A stretch of DNA of 64,000 nucleotides from Micromonospora costi (lineage in GTDB: Bacteria > Actinomycetota > Actinomycetes > Mycobacteriales > Micromonosporaceae). Under the pieces are notes generated by a model, which saw nothing but the letters and a program-made list of their open reading frames with translations, did not search any database and had not been told where the DNA came from. A program made the position numbers and the translations under genes. Below are positions 49,081-57,756 of this stretch, piece after piece. The DNA is taken from the NCBI RefSeq assembly GCF_003626655.1, contig NZ_RBAN01000001.1:1178001-1242000 (forward strand), given 5' to 3'. How positions within the stretch are numbered: position 1 is the stretch's first letter; the number at the start of each line of letters is the position of its first letter.

Positions 49081-52000
49081 TCAGCGGAGCGTCATCACCA
49101 CCGCGAGCGGCTCGGTCCGGTACGGCGTGTCCGTATCGAACGCCAGCCGCGCCTGGTACTCGCCGTGCCCGGCCACGGCCGGAGCCGCCGCCGTCACCGT
49201 GACCGTCACCGACCGCCCGGCCGGGATGGTCAGCTCGGTACGGCCCGTCGACAGCCACGACACGTCGCTGCCCCGGACGCAGGCGTCGTGACCCGGCAAC
49301 TGCTGGGCGAACGGGGTGATCGCGAACGACCCGAGTGAGCCGCCCACCTGGTACAGCCCGCACGCCGCCCCGCCCCGGTACAGGGCGTTGTTGGCGTTGG
49401 GCAGCGCGGACCACACTCCCGTGGCCGGGTCGAACTCCAGCGCCTGGTTGGTGACCGACCCCGCCGAGATGCCGCCCACGACCTGGAGCCTGCCGCCGGC
49501 GCCGGCGTACGCCATGCCCCAGACCCCGATCGGCAGCCCGGTCGTCCGTACCCACGTGTCCGAGTCGGCGAAGTAGCGGAAGGCGTCGTTCATCGGGACC
49601 CGCTCGGCCGGATCGATTCCACCCGCGCAGACCACCCCGTCGCCGGCCGGCGCGCAGGCGAGGAACGCGACGGCCAGCGGGTAGTCGGCCAGCCGGGTCC
49701 AGGTGTCGGTGCTGGGGTCGTACCGGTAGGTCCGGTTCGACGCGGGCTCGCACTCGCCGGTCGTGCAGCCGGCCACGACGTACAGCCGGCCGCCGACCGA
49801 GGCCGCCGCGGCGGCGGTCACCCCGGTGGGCAGGTCGGCCCGCCGCGACCACCGGTCGGTGGTGGGGTCGTAGGCGTACGTGGTGGTGGCCGCGTTGCTC
49901 GCCTCGTCCCAGCCGCCGACCGCGTACAGCCGGCCGTTGACGAACCCGCCGACGGCGGCCGCCCGGGGCTCGGGCAGGTCGGCGATGCGGTGCCACGTCC
50001 GGGCCTGCGGGTCGAAGACGTACCCCTCGACCAGGGAACCCGCGTCGCCGCTGCCGCCGACCGAGTACACGGTGCCGTCGTTGTCCGCGACCAGGTTGTC
50101 CATCACGAGCGTCGGGTAGTCCGGCAGGTCCGTCCACGCCGTGCCGTCCGCCGCCTGCTGCGGTGGCCGCGGGCTGTGCCCGCCCTGGTGGGCCGCGACC
50201 GACGCCTCGGTGCGGATCTGCACCAGGGGTGCGCCCGTCCCGCCGGCCTCGCGGGCGCCGGCGGCCGGGGTACGGCCGCGGTCCTGCTCGACGACGCGGA
50301 CGCGCAGCGGCCGGTCACCGTCGTTGGTGAGCCGCACATCCCGGGTGACGCTGCGGCCGGGCCGGACGGAGAGGGAGAGGTCGGTCGTGCGCACGGTCAG
50401 CCGGCCGGCCTCGAGGCGCCAGTCCCGACGGACCACGCCGTCGCGGTCGATCGGCACCGACGCCGTGCTGTCGCCGTAGTGCAGGCCGCTCACGGTCGTC
50501 GGGACCGAGCCGCCGCCCGGGGCGAAGAACCAGTAGAAGCCGTCGGCCAGGTTCGTGTCCTCCTCGGTGGTCTGGCTGGTGGTACGCGTCGCCGTGCCGT
50601 CCCCGGCCTGGACGGTCGCGCCGACGAGCGCCGCGCCGGTGTTGTCGTCCCGGATGTGTCCCGCGACGAGCCCACCGGGCACGGTGCCGCACGACCGGCG
50701 GCCCACGAACACGTTGTCCAGCTGCCACCAGTTGTCGTACTCACCCTGGTAGCGGAACCGGACCTGCACCCCGGACCGCCCCGCGGCCTGCGGGACCGGG
50801 ATCTCGACGTGCCCGTTGACGGCGTCGGTGGCGTAGTGCCGGACACCCGTCCAGGTCGCGCCGTTGTCCAGGCTGAGTTCGACGTCGCCGGTCTGCTCGT
50901 CCCAGCTGGAGTAGTCGGTGTCGAAACCGATCACCGGGTCGGTGATCCCGGTCAGGTCCACGGGCGGGCTGGTGAGGCTGGTGTCGATCCGGCCCGACTG
51001 GCTCCAGCCGTCCACGGTGGCGAAGCCCCCGGTACCGCCGGTCAGGTTGCCCTTGGACCCGGGGTCGTCGAACCGCCAGGTCTGGCCGCCGCCGGCCGCG
51101 TCGGTGACCCGCCAGCCGCCCTGCGGGGCGGCCCAGCCGGTGAAGTCGGCGCTGGCGCCGTCGTAGCGGGGGGCGTAGCCCGGGGCGGTGCAGGCCATCG
51201 CGTCGACGGCGAGGCGGACGTCCTGCCGTACGTCGCTCGGCCGGCCCTTCGGCTGCGCGTCCACGCGGGCGGTCACCGTGCTGGTGACGTACCCGGGCAG
51301 GTAGACCGGCGCGACGTGCAGGGTCCAGCTGTTGTCGACGGGAAGGTCGACGGCGTACCGGCCGGTGTACGGGTCGGTGAAGACCGCGCCGCCCGGGTAG
51401 CCGTCGATCGCGATCCGGGCGTAGACGGGCCAGCCGTGGCCGGAGGCGTCGGTCACCGTGCCCGTCACGGTACGGCTCGAAAGCGCCGTCAGGGTGACGT
51501 CGTGCGTCAGGTCGGCGCCGGCGGCGACGGTGACCCGGGCGGCCGCGGGCGCCCGGTAGCCGAACTCGGCGGCCACCACGTCGTAGCCGCCGGCCGGGAG
51601 GGGCAGGGTGTAGCGGCCGTTCGCGTCGGTCACCGCGCGGTAGGTGGCGCCGGTGCCGTCGGTCGCGGTGATCGTCGCGCCGGCGACCGGGCGGTTCGCG
51701 CTGCCGTCGGTGACGGTGCCGGTGATCCGGCCGGTCTCGCCGAGGGTCAGGGCCGAGACGCCGTTGGGTGAACCGACTCCGGTCGGCCCGTCCCAGCCGG
51801 GTCCGGCGGTGCACAGCAGGTCGCCGCACCAGCCGTTCGACCCCTCGGTGATGTCGAAGAGGCCGGCGCTCCTGTCCGTGCGGTACGGGTAGGTCACCGG
51901 GTACGAACCGGGCAGCGGCGTGCCGGCGAGGGCGTACATCCCGGCGACGAGCGGGGCGGCCAGCGACGTGCCGCCCCACTGCGCCCAGCCGTCCTGGCCG

Positions 52001-53010
52001 AGCGTGTTGTAGACGGCCAGCCCGGACTCCGGGTCGGCGACCGCGGAGATGTCGGCGGTGGCCCGCTTGTCGCCGCAGCGGGTGTCCACGTCGGCCTGGT
52101 ACGCGGGGCGGGGCTCGTAGAGCGAGCATCCGCTGCCGGCGTTCACCCAGGCGGACTCGGACCAGCCACGCGGCGAGGAGTCGCGGGTGAGCCGGGTGCC
52201 GCCGACCGCGATCACGTTGGGGTTGGTCGCCGGGTAGCTCTGGAGGTTGCCGATGTCACCGCTGGCGACCACGACGGCGACACCGGGGTGGTCGTAGTGG
52301 GTGTTGTACAGCTCCTGGAAGGGGGTCTCGCCGGCGATGCCGTACGAGTTGGAGATGACCTCCGCACCGAGCTTCGCGGCCGTGTCGACGGCGGCGGCCA
52401 GGCTGGCCGGCGAGTTGTCGTCGGCCTGGACGAGGAGCAGGTCGCACTTCGGGCAGGCGGACGAGACGGCGTCCAGGTCCAGGGCGGCCTCGATCGACCA
52501 GTCCGCGTCCTCCGCCGGATAGTCGGTGCCGCCACGCTGGTCCACCTTCCGGAAGCAGCCGTTGGCGGTGGTGCACGGCGGCAGCCCGTAGTGGGCGCGG
52601 AAGACGGCCAGGTCGGCCTCCGCCGCCTCGTACCCGAAGGCGAGCACGACGGCCACGGTCCGGCCCTCACCGCCGTCCGGCAGCCGGTACGCCGACCGGA
52701 TGTCGGCCGGGCCCAACGCCCCCTCGGGCGGTGCGGCGTCCTGCTGGACGAGGCGGCCGTCCTCGCTGGCGAGGCCGAGCGCGTAGCAGCGGGCCCGCGA
52801 GGCGTCCTCGGACGCGGTGTTGCAGCCCGCCGGCTTGTAGTGCATCGCCTCCCAGCTCGGCGACGACGCGGCCGGTCCGGTCGGCGCCGGGGCCGCCTGC
52901 GCCGCGCTGGCGGGCAGGGGGCCGGTGGCCAGCAGGGACAGTGTGAGGACTGCGATCAGCCCGCCGAGACGACCCTTGCGGACCCGTCCCGGCCGTAAGG
53001 GCACGGCCAT
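49081..53010 (-). CDS. Large secreted S53 (sedolisin-like) protease with kelch repeats
   Basis: A 1,309-residue secreted protein. Signal peptide: basic start, LGGLIAVLTLSLLATG, cleavage near ASAAQA. The S53 domain has the E-x3-D pair (IEAALDLDAV, about residue 174), the oxyanion Asp in VVASGDIG and nucleophile Ser in GTSLAAPLVAG near 348. Then come two carboxypeptidase-regulatory-like domains (GTVTDGSANRPVAGAT near 475; GTVTDASGHGWPVYAR near 570), a jelly-roll region with WWQLDNVFVG near 770, a third regulatory-like domain and about six kelch blades (residues 1,000-1,250; NGRLYAVGGWDE, GGRLYVVAGC). It probably degrades external protein at low pH. No propeptide kelch homologue is usual. AAGGAG stands seven bases before ATG 53010. 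Confidence 0.9.
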   Translation of the reverse strand: MAVPLRPGRVRKGRLGGLIAVLTLSLLATGPLPASAAQAAPAPTGPAASSPSWEAMHYKPAGCNTASEDASRARCYALGLASEDGRLVQQDAAPPEGALGPADIRSAYRLPDGGEGRTVAVVLAFGYEAAEADLAVFRAHYGLPPCTTANGCFRKVDQRGGTDYPAEDADWSIEAALDLDAVSSACPKCDLLLVQADDNSPASLAAAVDTAAKLGAEVISNSYGIAGETPFQELYNTHYDHPGVAVVVASGDIGNLQSYPATNPNVIAVGGTRLTRDSSPRGWSESAWVNAGSGCSLYEPRPAYQADVDTRCGDKRATADISAVADPESGLAVYNTLGQDGWAQWGGTSLAAPLVAGMYALAGTPLPGSYPVTYPYRTDRSAGLFDITEGSNGWCGDLLCTAGPGWDGPTGVGSPNGVSALTLGETGRITGTVTDGSANRPVAGATITATDGTGATYRAVTDANGRYTLPLPAGGYDVVAAEFGYRAPAAARVTVAAGADLTHDVTLTALSSRTVTGTVTDASGHGWPVYARIAIDGYPGGAVFTDPYTGRYAVDLPVDNSWTLHVAPVYLPGYVTSTVTARVDAQPKGRPSDVRQDVRLAVDAMACTAPGYAPRYDGASADFTGWAAPQGGWRVTDAAGGGQTWRFDDPGSKGNLTGGTGGFATVDGWSQSGRIDTSLTSPPVDLTGITDPVIGFDTDYSSWDEQTGDVELSLDNGATWTGVRHYATDAVNGHVEIPVPQAAGRSGVQVRFRYQGEYDNWWQLDNVFVGRRSCGTVPGGLVAGHIRDDNTGAALVGATVQAGDGTATRTTSQTTEEDTNLADGFYWFFAPGGGSVPTTVSGLHYGDSTASVPIDRDGVVRRDWRLEAGRLTVRTTDLSLSVRPGRSVTRDVRLTNDGDRPLRVRVVEQDRGRTPAAGAREAGGTGAPLVQIRTEASVAAHQGGHSPRPPQQAADGTAWTDLPDYPTLVMDNLVADNDGTVYSVGGSGDAGSLVEGYVFDPQARTWHRIADLPEPRAAAVGGFVNGRLYAVGGWDEASNAATTTYAYDPTTDRWSRRADLPTGVTAAAAASVGGRLYVVAGCTTGECEPASNRTYRYDPSTDTWTRLADYPLAVAFLACAPAGDGVVCAGGIDPAERVPMNDAFRYFADSDTWVRTTGLPIGVWGMAYAGAGGRLQVVGGISAGSVTNQALEFDPATGVWSALPNANNALYRGGAACGLYQVGGSLGSFAITPFAQQLPGHDACVRGSDVSWLSTGRTELTIPAGRSVTVTVTAAAPAVAGHGEYQARLAFDTDTPYRTEPLAVVMTLR

Positions 53011-53202
53011 CCAATAACTCCTTACGAAGGATGCCACGGGAACGCCTCGTCGTTGAGGCTCCGACGCACCTGCCGCCAGCTTCTCGACACGAAAATCGGC
53101 ACGCGTTCGACGGGTGATCTTGGCACGGGCGTGAATGCGCGGACAATGTTCCGGGACGTTCATGTTCCGGACAGCTGACCGGTTCCCGACGGGGGGCGTC
53201 GT
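53011..53202. promoter_or_regulatory. Divergent promoter region with 16-base-spaced repeats
   Basis: The 192-base gap between the secreted protease and the regulator contains ATGTTCCGGGAC (53146-53157) and ATGTTCCGGAC (53162-53172), two direct copies 16 bases apart. They are on the regulator side, 30-57 bases before its start, and are plausible binding sites for that regulator or for another factor. Confidence 0.45.
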
Positions 53203-54207
53203 ATGTGGAATGTCGTGGGAGTGTCCGAGCCCGAGGAGCGGGTCTACGAGGCCCTGACCCGCCGGCGCCAGGCGACCCAGGTCGACCTCCTGGGTGACGT
53301 GGCGCTGTCACGGGCGCAGCTGACGCGTACGCTCGCCCGCCTCGTCGACCGCGGCCTCGCGACGCGGCTGCCCGGTCGCCCCACACGCTACGCGGCGACA
53401 CCACCGGACCAGGTGGCCACCTTCCTCATCGCCGAGCGGGAACGCGACCTGCTCCGCCTGCGTACGCACGCCGACCAGCTGGCCAAGGAGATCCGGCTGC
53501 GCGACGGGGGCGGCCGCCACCCCGCCGAGCTGGTCGAGGTGATCGAGGGCGCGGCCAACCTGCGGGCGACGCTCGTCCGGCTGCAACGCGAGGCGCGGGT
53601 GCAGATCCGGGGCCTCGACCGGGCGCCCTACCTCGACAACCCGGTGAGCGGCAACTCCGAGGAGACCCACCAGCTCGCCGACCGGGGCCTCGTCTACCGG
53701 GTCATCTACGACCAGTCGGCGCTCGCCATCCCGGGCCGGATGGCCGAGATCTGGCGCGGCATCCAGAGCGGCGAACGGGCCCGCGTGGCCAGCAACGTGC
53801 CGATGAAGATGATGCTCTGCGACGACCGCCTCGCGCTCATCCCCGCGATGACCGGCGGGCAGCTCGCCGACGCGGCGTACCTGGTGCACCCCTCGTCGCT
53901 GCTCGACGCCGTGGGCGAGCTGTTCGAGGCGCTCTGGGAACGGGCCGTGGCGATCAACCGCTCGATCGTGGTCGACCAGCCCGCCGGGCCGGACCCGGCC
54001 GGTGAGGGCCGCGCCGACCGGCTGTCCGACCGGGACATCGAACTGATCGGCCTGCTGGCCGGCGGCGCCACCGACGAGCGGATCGCCCGCACCCTGGGGT
54101 GGAGCGTGCGCACGGTGCACCGGCACGTGCACCGCATCATGGCGATGGTCGGCGCCGAGACCCGCTTCCAGGCGGGCATGGAGGCGGTGCGCCGCGGCTG
54201 GGTGTGA
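53203..54207 (+). CDS. TrmB-like / LuxR-type transcriptional regulator
   Basis: A 334-residue regulator with two DNA-binding domains. A TrmB-like winged helix is at about residues 12-62 (VYEALTRRRQATQVDLLGDVALSRAQLTRTLARLVDRGLATRLP), then a middle sensing domain (about 110-255) containing RVIYDQSALAIPG and IWRGIQSGERARVASNVPMKMML, and a LuxR-type helix-turn-helix at the end (LSDRDIELIGLLAGGATDERIARTLGWSVRTVHRHVHRI). I recall this architecture standing beside secreted proteases in many actinomycetes; here it is divergent from the S53 gene and is the natural candidate to control it. Start could be ATG 53203 or GTG 53221. Confidence 0.88.
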   Translation: MWNVVGVSEPEERVYEALTRRRQATQVDLLGDVALSRAQLTRTLARLVDRGLATRLPGRPTRYAATPPDQVATFLIAERERDLLRLRTHADQLAKEIRLRDGGGRHPAELVEVIEGAANLRATLVRLQREARVQIRGLDRAPYLDNPVSGNSEETHQLADRGLVYRVIYDQSALAIPGRMAEIWRGIQSGERARVASNVPMKMMLCDDRLALIPAMTGGQLADAAYLVHPSSLLDAVGELFEALWERAVAINRSIVVDQPAGPDPAGEGRADRLSDRDIELIGLLAGGATDERIARTLGWSVRTVHRHVHRIMAMVGAETRFQAGMEAVRRGWV

Positions 54208-54213
54208 GCGGTT

Positions 54214-54238
54214 GCCGGAGGCCGGGCCGGCCTCCGGC
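54214..54238. terminator. Bidirectional terminator between the regulator and enoyl-CoA hydratase genes
   Basis: A perfect 10-bp stem (54214-54223 with 54229-54238, loop GGGCC) fills most of the 39-base gap between two converging genes, so it may stop both. Confidence 0.75.
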
Positions 54239-54246
54239 GGGGCCGC

Positions 54247-55020
54247 TCAGCGGCCGGTGAAGCCCGGCTTGCGCTTCTCGACGAAGGCGGCCATGCCCTC
54301 ACGCCGGTCGTCGGTCGCGAAGAGCGCCGCGAACAGCTGGCTCTCCCAGGCCAGGCCCGAGTTCAGGTCCATGTCCAGGCCGCCGTCCACGGCGAGCTTC
54401 GCCGCGCGCAGCGCCTGCGTCGGCCCCGAGAGGTACGGGCGGACCAGCTCGACGGCGGTCGCGTAGACCTCGGCGGCCGGGGCCACCCGGTCGGCCAGCC
54501 CGATCCGCAGCGCCTCCTCGGCGTCGACCATCCGGCCGGACATGATGAGGTCCTTCGCGCGGGCCGGGCCGACGAGCCGGGCCAGCCGCTGCGTGCCGCC
54601 GGCGCCCGGGATGATGCCGAGCTTGATCTCCGGCTGGCCGAGCTTCGCGTCCTCGGCCACCACCCGCCAGTCGCACGCGAGGGCCAGCTCGCAGCCGCCG
54701 CCCAGGGCGTACCCGGTGATGGCGGCGACGACCGGCTTGGGGATCCGGGCGATGGCGCCGAGCGCGCTCGACAGGTCGGCCGCGCGCGCCGCCATGTCCA
54801 CGTAGGACATGTCGGCCATCTCCTTGATGTCGGCGCCGGCGGCGAAGACCTTCTCCCCGCCGTACACGATCACGGCGCGGACGTCAGGGTCGGCGGTGGC
54901 CGCCGTGGCGGCGGCGCGCAACTCCTCCTGGACCTGGGTGTTGAGCGCGTTCATCGGCGGCCGCTCCAGCCGGATGGTGCCGATACCGTCCTTGGTCTCC
55001 AGCCGCACGAACTCGCCCAC
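54247..55020 (-). CDS. Enoyl-CoA hydratase/isomerase family protein
   Basis: A 257-residue crotonase-fold protein. Seen: the substrate-binding [15 protein letters not shown] near residue 63, [16 protein letters not shown] near 105 with the first catalytic Glu, and [19 protein letters not shown] near 127 with the second Glu, so a hydratase reaction on fatty acyl-CoA or branched-chain acyl-CoA is plausible. GTG 55020 ([14 protein letters not shown]) is chosen; the frame upstream has no homology and overlaps the divergent gene. ETF (etfBA) in the same window would support acyl-CoA oxidation, but the genes are not linked. Confidence 0.92.
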   Translation of the reverse strand: MGEFVRLETKDGIGTIRLERPPMNALNTQVQEELRAAATAATADPDVRAVIVYGGEKVFAAGADIKEMADMSYVDMAARAADLSSALGAIARIPKPVVAAITGYALGGGCELALACDWRVVAEDAKLGQPEIKLGIIPGAGGTQRLARLVGPARAKDLIMSGRMVDAEEALRIGLADRVAPAAEVYATAVELVRPYLSGPTQALRAAKLAVDGGLDMDLNSGLAWESQLFAALFATDDRREGMAAFVEKRKPGFTGR

Positions 55021-55117
55021 GCTGCCCTCACTTCCTCGTCGAAGTCGCGTGCCAACCATACGGCCCGCCTCGTTGGGGAACGTAGTCTGGTAGCAGTCCC
55101 GGGCCGGGAGGCCAGCG

Positions 55118-55591
55118 ATGGTCACGTACTACGACGACAGGTCGGTGCAGGTCACCTCCACCGCCATCCGGGTGGACGGCCGCACGTTCCCCCTCGCCGA
55201 GATCAGCATGGTCTGGCACCGGCGGGGCAGCCGCTCGTGGCGGGTGCTCGCCGGCCGGGGCGCGATCGGCGCGGCGATGGCCGGTCCGCTGGTGGCGGCC
55301 GTCCTCGGTGTCGGGCTGGCGATCTGGCTGGACCGCTCCGCCACGGTCACGACCGCGATCGTCGGCGCCTCGGTGCTGGTCGGGCTCGCCGTCGGGCCGG
55401 TGGCCGACTTCCTCTTCGAGCGGCTGGACCGCTCCTACGCCCGGGGCAGCCGGCAGCTGGAGATCTGGGCGCGCTGGCGCGGCCGGCCCGTCCAGTTGCT
55501 GCGCACCGGTGACGCGCTGCGGTTCGGCCAGATCTACCGGGCGGTGCAGCGGGCCGTCGAGCAGGCGCACCCGGCCCGCCCGCGCGGTTAG
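55118..55591 (+). CDS. DUF6232-like membrane protein, paralogue 1
   Basis: A 157-residue protein: a hydrophilic N-terminal domain [37 protein letters not shown] (about residues 1-37), two membrane segments (about 50-70 and 78-102) and a C-terminal [15 protein letters not shown]...[22 protein letters not shown] part. It resembles the DUF6232 family of actinobacteria. The paralogue at 56057 is clearly homologous over the whole length. The ATG has GGGAGG upstream. Its stop overlaps the end of the opposing SnoaL-like gene by four bases. Function unknown. Confidence 0.82.
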   Translation: MVTYYDDRSVQVTSTAIRVDGRTFPLAEISMVWHRRGSRSWRVLAGRGAIGAAMAGPLVAAVLGVGLAIWLDRSATVTTAIVGASVLVGLAVGPVADFLFERLDRSYARGSRQLEIWARWRGRPVQLLRTGDALRFGQIYRAVQRAVEQAHPARPRG

Positions 55592-55989
55592 AACTCGATC
55601 GGTCTGTCCGGGAGCATGTCGAGGCCGCGCAGCAGGCCGTAGAGGTCCTGCTCGCCCCAGAACTGCACGATCCGTCCCTCGGCCAGCCGGTAGATCTTGC
55701 AGGCGCTCTGCACGGCCGTGGCGCCCGTGGCGTCCCGCCGGTAGGTCTGCGCCATGACGACCGTGACCCGGTCCCCGGCCGGCACCACCTCGTGGACCTC
55801 CTGGTCGAGCACCGTGAGCCCGGGCGACGAGACGGCCTGCTCGACGAAGTGCCGGCCACACACCGACCTGCCGGACCCGTAGATCAGCACGTCCTCCGCG
55901 ACGACGGCACGCAGCTCCGCCAGGTCCTTCGTCACGAAGGTACGCAGGTACCGGCGTACCACCTCGACGTTGCGTTCCTCCTCGGTCAT
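55588..55989 (-). CDS. SnoaL-like (NTF2-fold) protein
   Basis: A 133-residue soluble protein with the NTF2/SnoaL pattern: NVEVVRRYLRTFVTKDLAELRAVVAEDVLIYGSG at the start, then VLDQEVHEVVPAGDRVTVVMAQTYR and the closing KIYRLAEGRIVQFWGEQDLYGLLRGLDML. This fold covers polyketide cyclases, isomerases and binding proteins; no catalytic assignment can be made. TAGCGT ends six bases before the ATG at 55989. It is sandwiched head-on between the two DUF6232 paralogues. Confidence 0.85.
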   Translation of the reverse strand: MTEEERNVEVVRRYLRTFVTKDLAELRAVVAEDVLIYGSGRSVCGRHFVEQAVSSPGLTVLDQEVHEVVPAGDRVTVVMAQTYRRDATGATAVQSACKIYRLAEGRIVQFWGEQDLYGLLRGLDMLPDRPIEF

Positions 55990-56056
55990 GCGGCGACGCT
56001 ACCCGCACCCGTTCACCGGCTGGGCGGAGCTTGCCGGGGCGTGGTTAGGCTGAACG

Positions 56057-56539
56057 ATGACGGTCTATTACCGGGACGACGCGGTGCAGGTGACCTCCGA
56101 GTCGATCCGGGCCGGCGGACGGGTGGTGGCGCTCGCCGACGTGACATACGTCTGGCACACGCGCGGGCGCCAGACGCTCGCCGTACGGGGGCGGGTGCTC
56201 GGACGCGGAGTCCTCGTCCTGCTGCTGTCCCTGCCGCCGCTGGTGGCGCTGATCTGCGTCGTCTCGCTCGTCTGGTCGGCGCAGGACCGCGGCGAGTGGA
56301 CGCTCGCCCTGGTCATCCTCGCCGGTTTCGTGGTGGGCGCTCTCTTCCTCACGCCATTCCTGGAGCTGCCGCTCGGCTGGCTGGACCGCTCCTACGAGCG
56401 GGGCAGCCAGGTACACGAGCTGTGGGTGCAGCACCACGGCCGGGAGGAGCTGCTGCTGCGCACCCCCGACGCCCTGCGGTTCGGCCAGATCTACCGGGCC
56501 GTGCAGCGCGCCGTGGAACAGCACACGGATCGCCGCTGA
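56057..56539 (+). CDS. DUF6232-like membrane protein, paralogue 2
   Basis: A 160-residue protein built like the 55118 gene: MTVYYRDDAVQVTSESIRAGGRVVALADVTYVWHTRG, two membrane segments (about residues 52-75 and 83-106), then LDRSYERGSQVHELW and [22 protein letters not shown]. About half the residues agree with paralogue 1 and the C-terminal 18 residues are nearly identical. TAGGCT (56046-56051) ends five bases before the ATG; GAACG between them is identical to the nifS start region. Function unknown. Confidence 0.82.
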   Translation: MTVYYRDDAVQVTSESIRAGGRVVALADVTYVWHTRGRQTLAVRGRVLGRGVLVLLLSLPPLVALICVVSLVWSAQDRGEWTLALVILAGFVVGALFLTPFLELPLGWLDRSYERGSQVHELWVQHHGREELLLRTPDALRFGQIYRAVQRAVEQHTDRR

Positions 56540-56600
56540 CGGACCGGACGCGACGATCGCCGGCGGGCGGCACGGGCGTGGGCGACGCACACTGGTTCCC

Positions 56601-57230
56601 ATGGCGATCCCCCTCCCCCGGCCGTCCGCGGTCGTCGGCCTCACCCGCTCCGCCCTCGACCAGGCTTTCGGCTCGGCCGCCTCGCTGGCGGCCGTGCCCG
56701 CCCGCGCGTTCGCGGTGCTCGACGACGTCGAGGCGCTCCTGTCGCGCATCAACGGCGTGGTGGACCGGATCGAGCGGACCCTGGACCGCACCGACCGGGT
56801 GCTCACCGACGCCGAGAAGGTCGCCCATTCGGCCGTCGCCGTGGTGGCCGAGGCGGACGCGGTCGCGGGGCGGGCGGCCGGCACGGTGGGCACCGCCGCG
56901 GAGGCGGCGGCCACCGCGGCCGAGCTGCTGACGGCGTACGAACCGGCGCTGCGCCGGGCCGCGCCGATGACGACACGGTTCGTCGAACAGCTCAGCCACG
57001 AGGAGGTGACCGCCGCCATCCGGCTCGTCGACGAGCTGCCGAAGCTGCGCGAGCACCTGACCGCGGACATCCTGCCGATCCTCGCCACGCTCGACCGCGT
57101 CGGCCCCGACCTGCACGACCTGCTCGACGTCACCCGCGACCTCAAGCTCGCCGTCGCCGGCATCCCCGGCCTGAACATGCTGCGCCGGCGCGGCGAGAAG
57201 CTCACCGACGAGGCCGGCGAGCAGGGCTAG
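56601..57230 (+). CDS. Predicted coiled-coil hypothetical protein
   Basis: A 209-residue protein with no membrane segment. Residues 25-115 are long helical heptads (DDVEALLSRINGVVDRIERTLDRTDRVLTDAEKVAHSAVAVVAEADAV and on), typical of a coiled coil, and the second half is helical with LVDELPKLREHLTADILPILATLDRVGPDLHDLLDVTRDLKLAVAGIPG. It resembles actinobacterial proteins that are expressed with lipid or cell-envelope genes, though I cannot name it. CACACT ends seven bases before the ATG at 56601. Its end overlaps the opposing rhodanese gene by four bases. Confidence 0.75.
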   Translation: MAIPLPRPSAVVGLTRSALDQAFGSAASLAAVPARAFAVLDDVEALLSRINGVVDRIERTLDRTDRVLTDAEKVAHSAVAVVAEADAVAGRAAGTVGTAAEAAATAAELLTAYEPALRRAAPMTTRFVEQLSHEEVTAAIRLVDELPKLREHLTADILPILATLDRVGPDLHDLLDVTRDLKLAVAGIPGLNMLRRRGEKLTDEAGEQG

Positions 57231-57685
57231 CAGTCGCAGCTGATCGCGGTGCGGGGTGCGGTCAGCTCGTCGGCGGGCCGCCGGGTCAGGCCCGTGGCGG
57301 TGACCACCGGCAACCCCTCGCGCACCCAGTACTCGTAGCCACCGAGCATCTCCTTGACCCGGTAGCCGAGCCGGGCGAACGCCAGGGCGGCCCGCGTGGC
57401 GCCGTTGCATCCGGGCCCCCAGCAGTACGTGACCACCGTCGAGCCCGCCGGCACCAGCTCCGCGGCCCGGGCGGGGATCTCGGCCGTCGGCAGGTGCACG
57501 GCGTCGGGCAGGTGCCCCTGGGCCCAGGCTTCGGGGCCCCGGGAGTCGACCACCACGAGACCCGACACCCCGGCCGTGAGGTCGGCGTACACGTCACTGA
57601 CGTCGGTCTCGAAGCCGAGTCGGGCGAGGAAGTGGGCGGCAGCGGCGGCGGGCTCGGCCGCCGGAACGGCGAAGGCGTACGTCAT
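57227..57685 (-). CDS. Rhodanese-like sulfurtransferase
   Basis: A 152-residue single-domain rhodanese. The fold is marked by VVVDSRGPEAWAQGHLPDAVHLP (about residues 44-66) and the active-site loop YCWGPGCNGATRA with Cys88 as likely sulfur carrier, Cys93 and Arg98, then the closing MLGGYEYWVREGLPV. The loop is two residues longer than the usual CxxGxR form, and the C-terminus ends ISCDC, two more cysteines. It could transfer sulfur or act as a phosphatase-like or sensor protein. It diverges from the GlxA regulator across 71 bases, a hint of regulation by it. Confidence 0.88.
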   Translation of the reverse strand: MTYAFAVPAAEPAAAAAHFLARLGFETDVSDVYADLTAGVSGLVVVDSRGPEAWAQGHLPDAVHLPTAEIPARAAELVPAGSTVVTYCWGPGCNGATRAALAFARLGYRVKEMLGGYEYWVREGLPVVTATGLTRRPADELTAPRTAISCDC

Positions 57686-57756
57686 GACGATGATCCTGTG
57701 CCGGGCGGGCCACCGCGACGAGTGGCGGTGACGCCGTCCTGCGCTAACATCCCGCC

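Noticed and set aside
53011..53163. Extension of the S53 protease to an ATG at 53163
   Set aside because: It would place about 50 charged residues before the signal peptide and ignore the good AAGGAG before ATG 53010.
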